Positions 1 through 12,296 of a DNA stretch of 64,000 nt are shown one piece after another. The stretch's first letter is position 1, and each line of letters begins with the position of its first letter. A program made the translations under genes and the position numbers. The DNA comes from Epiperipatus broadwayi (lineage: Eukaryota > Onychophora > Udeonychophora > Euonychophora > Peripatidae), in NCBI GenBank assembly GCA_028023455.1, contig JAQFVV010012424.1, positions 1,282,001-1,346,000 on the forward strand, given 5' to 3'. Under the pieces are notes generated by a model that searched no databases, was not told the origin of the DNA, and was given only the letters and a program-made list of their open reading frames with translations.

Positions 1-741
1 GCAGACTTCATTATTAGGGATGCAAGTATTCTTAAAAAAGGAAGTCAATACTTTACTTTGAATACCAATAAATATTTTAACATCATTATATGTTAAGTGC
101 ACTTGGATGCAGCAATACAGAAGCTAAGCAAAGTAACAATATGATGACTTAGCACTTTTAAAGGCTCATTGTGTTCTCACATATTCAACTCTGGTTCTCT
201 ATTGTTGAATCCCAGCACACTTAACATATATTACAATTCTTTCAAGAGAAGTCTATGCATTTTTGATTACATTTAACATCATTAATAACTTTTACAGATG
301 AAATCATCTCGAACTCTGGTTATTATTTTTAATGAGTGGACATTCAACATTAAGTAGAAAATACTTAAATATATTATAACTCATGCTAAGATAAAAATGT
401 CTGACAGCCATGAGGTAATTCAGATAATAGAAGTCAGCATTTTAAGAATATTGATTAATCTTGCAGAAAATTTGTGCAGCCTATCATTTATATTTCAAAT
501 TATAATACTGAATACTTTATCATAGACAATGAACTTAATTGTTTCCTTTCTATGGCAAAAAAAAAAAAGATTAAGACATTACATAAATTTCAAACATATA
601 ATAAACATTTTTTAAAACCTGATTAAAAAAAAAAAACAAAGCTTAAACTTGCAAAAACTGATAATTAGTGAATAAACATTTTATTAAAGATTTGTTGTAT
701 TTATATATTAAACAATTTCTACCATCTAATATAAGAGGGTA
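1..741. other. AT-rich DNA, nothing recognised
   Basis: No coding, RNA or repeat signature was recognised. The stretch is A+T-rich with short A runs and stops in every frame. Confidence 0.5.
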
Positions 742-910
742 GAATAATACCTCTTGAGCTGACACACTAACATGTGTGCTATTATTAACATTTTTAATGT
801 ATTGGAATATTTAAATAAAGTTAATGTTTTCTAAAGACATTCAATACTTATATTAGATGATGGAAAGAGTCCAATATATAAATACAACCATCACTAACCT
901 TCATCATCCC
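742..910 (+). repeat. Dispersed repeat, family N copy 1
   Basis: This stretch matches 61612-61800 in the same order: an AATAATACCTCTTGA start, then TTGGAATATTTAAAT, CTAAAGACATTC, ATATTAGAT and TATAAATACAAC. Inverted or partial copies lie at 61265-61400, 28660-28790 and 29930-30005. At 61 kb the repeat sits beside a tRNA-like promoter and a hammerhead-like motif, so it is probably the body of a small retroposon. It has no coding capacity. Confidence 0.7.
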
Positions 911-2080
911 AAATCTTCTGGAAAACATTTTACTAAACATATTTTAAATAAAAAAAGTACTAACCTGTTTGTAAATATAGTGTATAATAAAAATATTTCA
1001 ATAATAAATAATATTTCAGTAGTGCAATTTTCACTACACCAATCTCACACAAGGCAAGGACTGGGTTTCTATCCACTTTGAACATGTTGTGGAGGGATGT
1101 AGTCATAAATATATGATCAAAGACATGTAAAAAAATCTATAATCCCCGAAATACACATTTCATGCCTGAACAATCATCATTCATCAGTTGGCCTAGTACA
1201 CACAATCTCTTACGCAGATCATTATTATTTTTCATTATATATAGACAACTCATTAGTGCAGTTTAATTGATACTGTAGTAATTTGATATATATATATTGT
1301 ACCTTTTCTATAGGTCAAGAAATAGTTATAATGGTCAATTACTAAAAAAAAATTTTAAATTTGAGAATATATTTATTGATGTATTGAATATATTAAATTT
1401 ATAGAGTCTGTAAAGTTCAATTTAAAGCTAAAGCAAATACCTGATACTAAAATCATTTAAAAAAATTAGTTAAATAAGGAGTAAAGAATTGCTCATATGT
1501 TGTAAAAGTGGCCATATTAAAATAACACAGCTATCAGTAATAAAAATATATTTAATAAGTCAATTTTAATAACTTTAAAACTTAGAATAAATTAATATTA
1601 TATAATATTTAAATTTATAAACTATATTAAATAATAAAAATTAGTGTAATGTATTTGAATAGTAAATATTATGATGTTGAGAATTGTATTTATTTCTATA
1701 TTTTTTCTAAATTATTTCTTCAAAATTTTATATAAAATTTTTTTTATATAATATAAGTGCAGTAAATTTATTAAGACAGACAAAAATAGACAAAACACCG
1801 GAAACGATTACGTAATTGTCTGGAATATTTTTATACAAGCACTTTTTCAATTAATACCAATATTTTAAAGTATTTAAATAATATTATAGTAGAAATGGAT
1901 AGAATTTATTAAACATCGTAATAAAAATAAGTAGTGAATAATTTTATTAAATATTTTTTAAAATTATTTTAAAAGTGTTTAAATTGATTTAAATATAATA
2001 ATTAGTTTTAAATAATAATTAGATAGTGTTTAAGTGTTACATTATCAGTTTAAAACTTTAGAAAATTATTTATAAATCCA
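911..2080. other. AT-rich DNA, nothing recognised
   Basis: Very A+T-rich sequence with no recognisable protein similarity, RNA fold or dispersed repeat. The short ORF that begins at 857 runs through the family N repeat and is not credible as a gene. Confidence 0.5.
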
Positions 2081-5000
2081 AGTAGGATTGACCAATAGTA
2101 ATAGAGCTTGGCAGACTCCCAAAATCGCGCCAATTAATTGTATAATCGAGGAGAACAAGAATTGACAGACTCGAGTGAAGAGGTAAAAATTTTGAGCTCT
2201 CTAATAATTTCTTTTCTCCAATTTATTCAATTTTTTCAATATAATTCTAATAATATCATTAGAACAAATTAACTGACAATTTTTAAAATCATAGAGAGAG
2301 TCTTAAAATAAATATTTTTAAAGTTTTCATAAATTATGTATCACTAACTTAATCGAACCTGCCAGTGAATTCTATAGAAGTACAGTCGGAATTTTCAATA
2401 AAAAATATGGATAGATTCTTTAAAACCAGTTTTAAAGTTTATAACATTTTAAAATTGTTTATATTGTTCATTGATACCGCTTATATAGTGTATCCAAAGG
2501 AAACTGCTTTTACGCGTGTAATATAGATGAAAAGACATTGTGCGCAAAGTTCAGAAAGAGAATAAAATATAAAAATCATTATGATTCATCTAAGAATAAA
2601 TGGACAAATATAATTCTAAAATTAAAATTATTGGAATTGCTTTCTTTAAGATGACCCGAAAAAGAAGTATACTCTAGAAAAAAAAAAAGTTAAAGATCAA
2701 AAAATAATGTACATAAAATTAAGAATGAATGAAATAAAGCTTGCTAAAGAGAAATATTTGTATAAAGAAAAATACGAAAGAGGAATATAAAAAATATTGG
2801 ATCCATAAAATGCAATTGGTACCTAAAGTATTAAATATTCGTAGTCTAATTAAAAAGAAGAAAGATGCATCGACGCGCCGAGGGAATATTTGCCAGAACA
2901 TTAAAAAAAAAAACTTCGAGGGATATCTAACTAAAATATATTTTAATAATCTGATGCTAAAAGCTAAAATTAAAGATTGTCTAAACAAATTTATTAAATG
3001 AACCAAGTTATTTTAAAACTTTGAGAGTCATAATGGAGAACATTCAGATAAAAGAAGAAGAGTAATATTATGGGACTAAACAAGATTTACCATCAGAAAA
3101 ATATTTAATTATGGTTTGAATTATTTTTTATTATTATTATAAGCATTAGGTTTCAGAAAACGATAGGGAAACAAAATACATTAATTTTGGTATATATAAT
3201 ATTATATGAAATATGTTTGATTTTGAATGTTTTTTAATAAAATTGTATGTGTGTAATTGTATATTTGCGATGTCGAAGGAAGGAAAAGAAGCCTACTGCA
3301 AAGCCTAATCCGAAGATAACAATTGTTTTTTGGTAACATTTATAATTATTGATGATATAATGTATGTTTTATTTATTTAGATCAGCCGAAAATTGAATGA
3401 ATGTAGTACAAAAGTTTTATTATTATTATTATTGTAAAACGCATTTAAAACAACACATTGAAACATTTTGAGATGTGATTAGATTTTTGAAAATATGCAT
3501 ACGATAGTCATTTTATTTGTTGATAAATAATAATTTAATATAATCGATGATTATATTACATTTTCTATTGATTTTTCCTATTGGGATGTTTGAATATTGT
3601 TTTAACAAAAATGTAGGTAATGAACATACAGTGTTATAAAGTGAGATAAATTATTCTTAAGAAATAGAAAAATGATTTTCATATTCGCGAATCTTGTTTG
3701 TTGTTTTTTTAAAAGTTGTTTGTATTTATCGATGTTTGATATAGTGAAAATCTAGAGAGATAATTTGGGTAGTGACTTGGGAGTACAGGGTGATTTGGAA
3801 ACCAAGATGATGTATGAAAATCTAGGATGATACAGGGAATGGAAATAAGTAGTTTTGTGAGAGAATAAGCATAGTTAACATAGCCCTATGGCTGATCCAC
3901 ATTTCGTTTTATAGGTGATAATCAGCATAGTTAACATAGCCCTACGACTGATACACATGTTGTCTTGGACAGTGTTATTTTATATTTCGTGTGAGTTGCT
4001 TGATGTTTGGTAAAGCTGAATAAATAGCTGCCACATCACTTTCTTATCTTAAGGGTTAATAGACAATAAATGTCGAACCTGTTCACACTGTTCCATGCAT
4101 TCTTGAAGTACATTGAAAACAAGTTATCCATATTTCTTCCCAATATCCTATACATCTTTCGCTATCTTAATCTGTATTTCGTGCTACTACATCGTATATG
4201 ATAGGTTTTATTGAAGGGAAAACAATAGATATTTTAGAATGTATGTTATGATTTTACTTGGAATAAGAATAGTTAAGAGTTAACTAAGAATAGATTATAA
4301 CCATTGAAAGAAAGATACAGATGTCCTAAATAATGGAAGAAGTTATAGAATCATTTTAATTTAGAAATAAACTATAATTTTTTGTAAAAGTATATCAAAT
4401 GAGAATATACAAAATATTAAAATATATTTTCACGCTCTTTTTATTATTAATTATATTTTAAAGAGATAAGTGTTGCATATTTAAAAATACTATAACACTC
4501 GATAATTATTATCATATATTTGAAATTGTAACAGGGTGATATTTAAACACATTATAATATTATACAGGAGTATGGCTTATGCAAAAACGCATTATAATTT
4601 ATATGAGCATGGGAGAACAAACATTAAAGTTAATCATAATATTTAATAATATGCTGTGTAATTTGTTTAAAGTAACAAGAAATGTAAATTTTCTTTTTTA
4701 AGACCATATTGATTATAAAGTGTGATGTTATAAAATATTGATCCACAAAAATAATTTAGAATATTGTAAATTTAGTATATTTAAAAGGTAAAAAATGTTG
4801 TTACCCATAAGTAGTTCAAATAAATAGTGTGATAAACCTAAAGAAAATAACTAAAATAATTTTTAAAATGTATAATGATTGGATTAACTATAAAGAAGTA
4901 CAAAATTGTAGAATTAACATTTGTCATGTGTAAGGAAAGAAGGATATCCGTTGTAAATAAGATGTAAATAGATTTGTTTTATTTTACTTAAATTTATTTG

Positions 5001-5600
5001 ATGTTAATAAACTTTGTTAAATTTGTTTTATTAAAACTTGTGTCTGGGTATTGTTTTCACTACATCATGGTACAAATTCACAGAATGTTTTCACAACCAC
5101 TGAAGTACATTTTGCACAAAAGATAACTAAAAAATATGTTTAATCTTAATTATTATTGATGTTCTTATAATTAAGTAATTATAAAATTGCATTAAGTTAT
5201 TGGTCATAAATCCACTATCCTAATATTTTGATAAATTATATGCTATTAACTGCCACTTACTTTATTTATCAGATTATCTAAACACTGCCACTTCTTAGTT
5301 TACTTTACTGTTTAAAGACAAAAGATGATATTGATGTTGATTGATTTATTATGGTAATAAATTTGCAATAAAAGAAATTTATACCAATTTGATTAAGTAA
5401 GAAAGATTGTAATCATTATTGTTATTAATTGCAGTGTAGTAGATATGGCATAAAATCCCTTACCATATGTGCTACCGCATTTTGTTGAAGTATAAATAAA
5501 GATTAAGAACCTGAGATTATAATTTATTGAGCTAGATGATGATTATTATTATTAAAGATAACAGAATTAATATTATAGTTATTAAATGAGTCTTAGTAAG
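2081..5600. other. Unassigned block, slightly less AT-rich at its left edge
   Basis: The left edge (about 2083-2180) is less AT-rich than its surroundings. A lysine-rich 86-codon ORF (2741-3001, plus) overlaps a 95-codon minus ORF, and neither resembles a known domain. A short tandem duplication lies at 3869-3962. The block could be the remains of an LTR element, but I see no reverse transcriptase, protease or integrase motif and no clear terminal repeats. Confidence 0.35.
3869..3962 (+). repeat. Short tandem duplication, 56-bp period
   Basis: GCATAGTTAACATAGCCCTA begins at 3869 and again at 3925. Each occurrence is followed by a similar CTGATNCACAT segment. It is a two-copy imperfect tandem repeat with no coding signal. 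Confidence 0.7.
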
Positions 5601-5616
5601 TAGACGTTGCGAAAGT

Positions 5617-5920
5617 CATAAGAACACTATGTAGTTATTATTTGAAATAATAGTATAAAGGGGGGATAGTGTTCTTATGCTATTGAGGTGGTATCCTGTG
5701 GGATATTGGCTCAATGTGATCTACCTTGCCAACTCGTATTTCCACTTCTCGTCTCATGAATACATTAAAACTTTATGCTAATTTACTTTAAAACAGAACC
5801 TAAGTTAATTTTAAGAAATTTGAGCTAGTAGAACATTTTTAATTTAATATTTAATTATTAGAGCTAGAACCCGGTGACGTTAAATATAGTAATCTATTTA
5901 TTTGTAAGTGGAGGTACGAG
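5617..5920 (+). mobile_element. Possible LTR start with polypurine tract
   Basis: A purine run, AAAGGGGGGATAG (about 5657-5669), is followed directly by TGTTCTTATGC, the arrangement expected where a polypurine tract meets a 3' LTR. A perfect 14-bp inverted repeat flanks the tract (5617-5630 and 5666-5679, spacer 35). The following 250 bp are less AT-rich. I cannot see a partner LTR or an internal reading frame, so the call is tentative. A stem-loop of another repeat type is the alternative. Confidence 0.25.
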
Positions 5921-5997
5921 GCCGACAGCGGCACGGTTAGAATATATATATATATATACTGAACAATGATAAATATATGTGAAAGAGATTGTGTTAT

Positions 5998-6045
5998 GGA
6001 CCAATTGATGAGTGCTGGTTCAGAATGAAATACATCTTAAGGATC
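5998..6045 (+). ncRNA. Decayed hammerhead ribozyme, family G copy 1
   Basis: GGACCAA, then UUGAUGA, then stem II GUGCUG/CAGAAU, then GAAA. It follows the family G pattern (best copies at 17102 and 49768). C3 of the CUGAUGA box is changed to U, stem II has a mismatch, and the closing UUGG is AAGG. It is recognisable but probably inactive. Confidence 0.45.
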
Positions 6046-7186
6046 ACAGATCGTTTTCACATAATTTTGAACATATGTTTATAATTACCGCCACAAATTG
6101 CTAAAAGTGGATATAAATTTATTCCTTATCTTGCATGAAAGTGATGTAGTGAAAATTACAGAAATAGTATTCATTATTGAATAATCTCTAATCTAATGAA
6201 TGACTAATAAAAACTATTAAAAACATTTTAGTTTCGGTAATATTTTTGATGTTAATTTTATAATTTACAGTCACTATTTTGAATTTTTTATATTGGATGA
6301 AATTGATACTCAACTGCATTATGTTTTATTATATTGAAATAAAGCATAGAGAAAAAAACAATATATATATAATCTAGTAATCATTTAAATGCAAGCTTAA
6401 AAGCAAGTTACAAAATTTGACTTGTTTTATTAATTATATATATATATATATTACAATTTATTTTTGGTTTCATTTATGTTATGTTAGAATTGTTTTTTAA
6501 AAAATTATTTAATTAATAAAATTTGTTTTTTTTTTCAGCATTGTTAAATTTTTATATATATATATAGATAAATGATCTGCCATTTATTTATTTTGTTGTT
6601 TCAATAATATTTTATTAAATATTGATTACACACCACTAAGCATATACCAATCGTCAGTCTTGAGGAGTTAATTGATATTATTGAGGTATCATTGGCTATT
6701 CTGTAGTATATAGCCTATTTTGTTCATTATGTAATGTTCTTTTCTTCATTATTACATTTAACTGTTCATTAATTTTTGGTTGTTACAAAGTCTCTCAGAT
6801 CCAGGCATATTACTCAATATTTTCTTTGGTTAGTTTCAACTGTTGAATGGTTTTCCATTATGCTGCCTTATGTGGGTTAGGGAAAATAGACCATTTTTGA
6901 TGTTAAGTTATAAAAATTAAATCAAAAAATGTAATGTACTTTTGATTGCTGAAATTGAATAATGTGATTATTCCTCCCCCTGCCAATATTGTTGGGCTTA
7001 GAATGGCACAGTTTTGCCTGGGGGAAATTAAAATTTTTATATGTATGAAAATATTACAAATTAAGATACTTACAAATAATTCTGAATTACCAAGCTTGAT
7101 TACAGATATTTAAAAAAATTCAATAAATCGATTATAAATTCCTGCTAACTTTAAAAAATAGCAATAAATATATTATAAATTAGAAT

Positions 7187-7213
7187 TAGGGTTAGAGTTA
7201 AGGTTAGGGTTAA
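7187..7213 (+). repeat. Interstitial telomere-like TTAGGG tract
   Basis: Four or five imperfect TTAGGG units occur in a row (TTAGGG, TTAGAG, TTAAGG, TTAGGG, TTAA). TTAGGG is the common metazoan telomere unit. The tract is short and isolated, so it is best read as an interstitial remnant or chance. Confidence 0.55.
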
Positions 7214-7342
7214 TATTTCATTCATTATAATCACAAATTCAATATTTATATAAAATGATTGGAAGACCATAGTAAACGTGTAATATCATCCTCGTAATTT
7301 TTTAATATCCATAATTAACCTTGATGTTCAGAATTATTCTGG

Positions 7343-7405
7343 CATCCATTGATTATTCTGGGTTTCACTGAGTGGCACTACTGTATGGAGAGTTTTTCTT
7401 GTTTT
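7343..7405 (+). repeat. Tail fragment of repeat family E
   Basis: GGCATCCATTGATTATTCTG, then CACTGAGTGGCACTACTG, then TATGGAGAGTTTTT. The same string ends the full family E copies at 18001-18055 and 34868-34925. The ribozyme part is absent here. Confidence 0.7.
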
Positions 7406-8573
7406 AATTAAGTAACCAAATTAACTAAATAAAAATTGTTTTTAAGGTAAGTTTATTTTTAATTTATGCAATAAATAAAATTTATATTTTTATATTCTTT
7501 GAGACCATTTACACTTATGATGAAAATCATTTTTGCCTACATATATCAAAAATCTTATTTTCAAACTGCAATATGAATACTAAATCAATATTATGCAATG
7601 AAGTCAATACTATAATTTATTTTGGTATAGTCCCTAGAAATTTTAATTACATAATGGATAAATCTTGTTCAATACATTTTTTGGAAGGAGAAGGGAGGGG
7701 ATGAAGTGTATTGATGATGTTGATATTCTATGACATCAATAATTTTACAAAATGATTGCTTTAAAAAAAAGTGGTGAACATTAAAAAAAAATAGTAATTT
7801 TTAAAAAAAATATTACTATGGCCAATAGTTGATTATTACTCAAAGTAGTGGGTATATATTGATGATGATCAAATATTAATATAAAAGTTGTTTATATGCA
7901 AGACTTTGGGTATTTTGAAATTAAAAATTAAAAAAAAAACATGTTATTTAAGTAGAAAGAAATTCTTATATTCTAAATATTTTTATTTATTAATTTGTGT
8001 AATGATTTCGTTTGATATTTCAAAAAAGTATTAGCTATTAAAATTTTAATTATTTAATATATTCATTAGTTTTGCTGAATCATATTGCGTTTAAATATTT
8101 AAAGCAAAAAAAAAATTTATGGATTTGTTTCTAGGTTATAAAGATAAAAACATCAGACATTATAAAAAAGATTTTCTCAAATTTTAAGAAATGAAAAAAA
8201 ACAACATTAAGTATGATTAGTGACTTTTAATATAAATGGATTTTCTGTTTTTATTCCTTGATTTCAGTTCTTCAAACAGATGTATTAATCTTTTAACTAA
8301 AGTTTAAAGTTTATATTTGGGTTAAGAATTATTTCTAGTTTAATTAATTATCATTAAAGTACTTATCTGTAGTAATTTATATCAAAATTATGAGTGCAGA
8401 GAATTTAACACTTATAAATCAATATATACTTCTATCTAAGAAAAAAAATGACCAGTTGGAAATTCCACAGATAATTCTTTCTTTTAATGATGATTTGCAT
8501 AATATTAACCAACTACCCCTTAATAGTGGTCAAACATAAATTTATCCATAATGTTGTTTTCAAATAATTAATT

Positions 8574-8780
8574 AATAATGATTCCAACACAATTGAAATA
8601 AAACAACTATATAAAAAGAAATAGTTTCTTTATTACTGAAAAGCTTTCACTCTATATTAGATCCTTTTCAAGAGTATTTTGAAAAGGCCCTAATATAGGG
8701 TGAAGACTGGTTCAATAATAAAGAAAAATATTTATTTTTATATAGTTGTTTTATTTCAGTTGTGTTGGAATCATTATTAA
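8574..8780. repeat. Palindromic PLE-type terminal repeat, family A
   Basis: Two arms of roughly 100 bp (8574-8670 and 8677-8780) are inverted copies: AATAATGATTCCAACAC on the left answers GTGTTGGAATCATTATT on the right. Near the centre each arm, read outward, carries a hammerhead-like string: UUGAAAA, a stem II (for example CCUA/UAGG around AUA), then GAAG or GAAA. C3 and G8 of the catalytic core are lost. The right arm runs straight into the GIY-YIG reading frame at 8746, so this is likely a terminal repeat of a Penelope-like element. Confidence 0.6.
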
Positions 8781-9350
8781 CCAAAACTTATCAAATTCCA
8801 CAGACTATTTAAAATACATTTATCCCAACCCACCTAAAGTTGTAAATGAAAGATACAAAAATCTTAAGCATAGGCTTCTAAAAGCAAATTTTATTAATAA
8901 TTTTGTTTCAAAAAAGGATGTTTTTTATGTGAAGATAAAAGATGTTTCACATGCAAACATATTATTACAATCATGGTTCAAGGTAAAACTATTAATGATT
9001 TTAAATAGCATATCCATCACTATGTTAATTGTAAAAGTATGAACATAATATATTTAATAAAATGTAACAGATGCAAAAACCTGTTATATAAGTGAACCAG
9101 TAAACAATCTGCATATTAGAATAATTAACTGTAAATTTGGCATTTTACATAAATGTGAAAACAGACCAGATTCTAAAGACTTCAATTTATATATCTCCAT
9201 TCATGATTTAAGAGTTGAAACATTGCATAATAATTTCTCTTCCACAAAATAGAAAAAACAGTCTTTTTATTTATAAATTTAAAGCTTTGCATCCTCATGG
9301 TATGAATATGAACATATACACTATTACATCCTTGAATTATTATTTTTAAC
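8746..9350 (+). pseudogene. Penelope-like GIY-YIG endonuclease, broken
   Basis: The first 65 codons are open and contain YPNPPKVVNERYKNLKHRLL, the stretch that precedes the zinc-binding part of PLE endonucleases. After a frame change near 8915 the reading continues as KGCFLCEDKRCFTCKHI, the cysteine-rich CXXC/CXXCXH segment. Then come HYVNCKSMNIIYLIKCNRC (the core of the GIY-YIG type, NVIYLIxC) and DFNLYISIHDL near 9180. The stops at about 9006, 9095 and 9118, and the frame change, show it is dead. It lacks the reverse transcriptase, so it is 5'-truncated. It directly follows palindrome A. The family encodes an RT plus GIY-YIG nuclease that copies element RNA into chromosomes. The match is by motif only. 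Confidence 0.75.
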
Positions 9351-9472
9351 ATGTTAACTAATAAGATAATATATATATATAGTCTTTTTTGTTTGTTTAT
9401 ATATATTTGAAATTTAATTTTAATTTGAATATGCAATTTTTTATTCATATGATTTTTTTTGTATGTAGTTTT

Positions 9473-9510
<38 letters not shown>

Positions 9511-9518
<8 letters not shown>

Positions 9519-9938
9519 TTAATGTTTTCATAGTTATGTGATATAAATACAATAATTTTTGGGTTAAACTGCGTAATAGTTTTGATCAATCCTCAACATT
9601 TTGACAAAATAGCATCCACCATTTTCAAGGTTAACTTTTCAAATATTAAAAAAACCAACTGGTTTAAATAGAGTTGATGAAGCACAATGTATTCTAGTCT
9701 TGGTGAAATTGAAGAAATTAAACATTTTGTTAATTTATATATTCTGAATGTTCGATTACTTTATGTTCAATCTTATTGTTTATCATACCCCTGTCTCATT
9801 ACTATTTGAGATATAATGGTTTTCCTTTGAAAAATTAACCTTGATGATGGCAGATACTATTTTGTCAAAATGTAGGGAATTAATCAAAACTAACACACAA
9901 TTTAATCCAAAAACTATTGTGTGTATATATATTTATAT
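9511..9938 (+). repeat. 428-bp repeat, family B copy 1
   Basis: This stretch is repeated at 11435-11862 with, by eye, a single substitution (A or G near 9618/11542). Each copy is itself an imperfect inverted repeat: the outer 90 bp of the left end (ACAATAATTTTTGGGTTAAA onward) answer the right end (ATTTAATCCAAAAACTATTG). The arms contain a weak hammerhead-like string, UUGAUGAUGG, then an AU-rich hairpin, then UGUCAAAAUG. A (TA)n tract abuts its left end. No coding capacity. Confidence 0.85.
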
Positions 9939-11434
9939 ATTATATTACTAGGCCTCTATACGCCTCAAATTTATATTTGAGCGTGAGTTGATCAAGCTGT
10001 ATCAAAAGAAAAAAGAAAGTTGTATTTCTATTCTCAACACAGCTATTTTCCTGATCAACTTCGGCCTAGAACTATTACCGAGTACTATCGTGAGCAGAAC
10101 CAGTTTTTAATTTCTACTTGAGGGCGCCAGAGTCGTTAGACCCACTGAGACTGCGTCAAACATATGGTAACTCGTAAACTAAACAGAAAAAATGCTTTTA
10201 AACAAATCGGTATTACCTCCTACCGTAACGAGAATTAATAGTTTTAAGATTATTGGTCTTAGATTTTAAGAATCGGTAATTTTACGGTAAACTAGAATTA
10301 TCTTTTTTTTGAGATTATTATTGCTGGGCTTATTCAAACATATTGGCAAGGTAAATTACTTTTAAATCTTATTAAACTAATAATAACTTTAATACTAAAA
10401 AGAATAATAACCATTATTAATAACGCACAATGAAAAAGGTTGATAAAAGTATAATCTCTTTTATTCTAACAAACTAAAATATTTATAAGTTAAATTACGA
10501 ATTAACTAAACTGGAAAGTACACACATGCTAATCCAGATAATGAATCGATTAACAAAAACAGTTAGATTAAATAATGAACGCAATTTAATAATGTTCCAA
10601 GATCTTGTATAAAATTCTTTATAAGAAAGTCCCTTGAATACGAAAAGTCTATATCAGGATGGTAGTCTAAGCCTAGATAAATAATTGTTTGCAAACTTTT
10701 AAGTCACTATCAGGAAAATTTATTCTTAACTTACCGGTAAGTTCATGTAGGTTTATGGGATCCCAGATCATGAGAATTTCCATTGGTCTCTCCTGCCGGC
10801 GTCTTCCATTATTGTTCCGTTCTATAGCTGGAGAAAAGGCACGGTTGTAGTGACCCTTTTATTGCAAAAAGCGGTCTTCACAAGTCCCGTTTCCATGCTC
10901 GCATGACAGCTTGGTACAGCAAGGGGCATACCTGTGTAGAAGTATATTTCTTGCCACAGGTTATGCTCGTGGAAACCTCCAACTTTCAGAGACGTAACTA
11001 GAAGTAAAAGAGAAGACCCAGATTGAAGTTGTCATCTCCTTTTTATATCGCGCTCCATTTTTGGAACTTCTGCGCACTCTTTTGTCTTTTTATCAGCGTA
11101 TAAGATAATAATCTTATACACTCTCTCTTAAATTTAAGTTACAAAGTTCTCTTTTTTTTAGCATTATTCTTCCATCTTTAATTAGCTAAAATATTTTTCT
11201 TTTAGCTTATACTTTTGGACTTCTTTTAATTTATCTGGATTAGTAATCTGTATGTCATTTATTCTTTCCAATTAGATAAAAAAAAATAAGAATGACAATT
11301 TTAACCTTCATTGCACGTTTTAACAAAAATTATACTAATCAAAAAAAAATCTAAATTTACTTTTTTAGCTTTTACCAAATGCCAATATATTTGTAACGTA
11401 TATAAATAAACATTACAATATATATATATGTGTG
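9939..11434. other. 1.5-kb less AT-rich segment between the family B repeats
   Basis: About 9950-10200 and 10730-11060 are visibly less AT-rich than the surroundings. On the minus strand there is an AATAAA (about 10859) and a CCG/GTAAG donor-like string at about 10737. No long ORF, RT or transposase motif was seen. AGGCCT near 9952 and TTCGGCCTAG near 10065 make a loose inverted pair around TTGATCA strings. It may be the remains of an LTR or a unique insertion. I cannot assign it. Confidence 0.35.
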
Positions 11435-11862
11435 TATTATATTTAATGTTTTCATAGTTATGTGATATAAATACAATAATTTTTGGGTTAAACTGCGTAA
11501 TAGTTTTGATCAATCCTCAACATTTTGACAAAATAGCATCCGCCATTTTCAAGGTTAACTTTTCAAATATTAAAAAAACCAACTGGTTTAAATAGAGTTG
11601 ATGAAGCACAATGTATTCTAGTCTTGGTGAAATTGAAGAAATTAAACATTTTGTTAATTTATATATTCTGAATGTTCGATTACTTTATGTTCAATCTTAT
11701 TGTTTATCATACCCCTGTCTCATTACTATTTGAGATATAATGGTTTTCCTTTGAAAAATTAACCTTGATGATGGCAGATACTATTTTGTCAAAATGTAGG
11801 GAATTAATCAAAACTAACACACAATTTAATCCAAAAACTATTGTGTGTATATATATTTATAT
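11435..11862 (+). repeat. 428-bp repeat, family B copy 2
   Basis: Nearly identical to 9511-9938 (see that entry) and in the same orientation. Start-to-start distance is 1924 bp. The near identity implies a recent duplication or that the pair are terminal repeats of one insertion. A (TA)n(TG)n stretch at 11420-11434 matches the one that abuts copy 1. Confidence 0.85.
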
Positions 11863-11875
11863 GCATTTGCCTATG

Positions 11876-12296
11876 TAATGAGGTTTATTTAAACTTCTTT
11901 GAATTAATAATCTTACTCTCTTTAGTCAAATTGGGATCTTTAGTATCTATATAAGCATATTAGGCTATAGATAAAGGTGGATATCCATTTTTATTGTATA
12001 AAAACATTGCCTTGACAACAGATTGAAATTGTTGATTTTTATTGATATTGGTATTGTTTAGGTATTGACAGCTTTCATGTACTTATTTATTTATAAACGT
12101 ATGTAGTCTTGAACATTGTTAGCTTTATTATCTAAATAATACATAGTTTTAATGGAATTTAAAAGTTATAACTAACTATTTGTTAGTCTGCTTTCATAAC
12201 AGATTATATTTGTTTGTTTAATGAGATTTATTTAAACTTCTTTGAATTAATAATCTCACTCTCTTTAGTCAAATTGCAGCCTTTAGTGTCTATATA
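11876..12296 (+). repeat. Pair of 78-bp direct repeats with insert
   Basis: TAATGAG, then TTTATTTAAACTTCTTTGAA, begins at 11876 and again at 12219, and both copies run for about 78 bp to GTATCTATATA/GTGTCTATATA. The insert (11954-12218) begins with a segment shared with 15003-15110: GATATCCATTTTTATTGTAT, then TTGCCTTGACAACAGATTGA, then TTGTTGATT. This looks like a small element bordered by a local duplication. Confidence 0.65.

Larger units (their letters stand above)
6046..8550. other. AT-rich intergenic or decayed repeat DNA
   Basis: No coding or RNA feature was recognised apart from two short items annotated separately: a telomere-like tract at 7187-7213 and a family E tail at 7343-7405. 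Several short (TA)n tracts occur (for example 6435-6450 and 6554-6566). A purine patch lies at 7680-7700. Confidence 0.5.

Noticed and set aside
2719-3006. Overlapping ORFs on both strands (86 and 95 codons)
   Set aside because: Both strands are open through an A-rich stretch, and neither product shows a domain. Consistent with chance.
9182-9589. 135-codon minus ORF
   Set aside because: It runs antisense to the PLE pseudogene, through (TA)n/(TG)n and into repeat B. The poly-(Tyr-Ile) stretch comes from the microsatellite.
9836-9885. Family B string UUGAUGAUGG...UGUCAAAAUG as a real ribozyme
   Set aside because: C3 is U, stem II can be drawn in two conflicting ways and GAAA is AAAA. Kept only as a hint that B is PLE-like.
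10730-11060. Possible exon with a CCG/GTAAG donor on the minus strand
   Set aside because: GGTAAG/CTTACC is palindromic there, and the upstream minus-strand sequence has stops in all frames within short distance.
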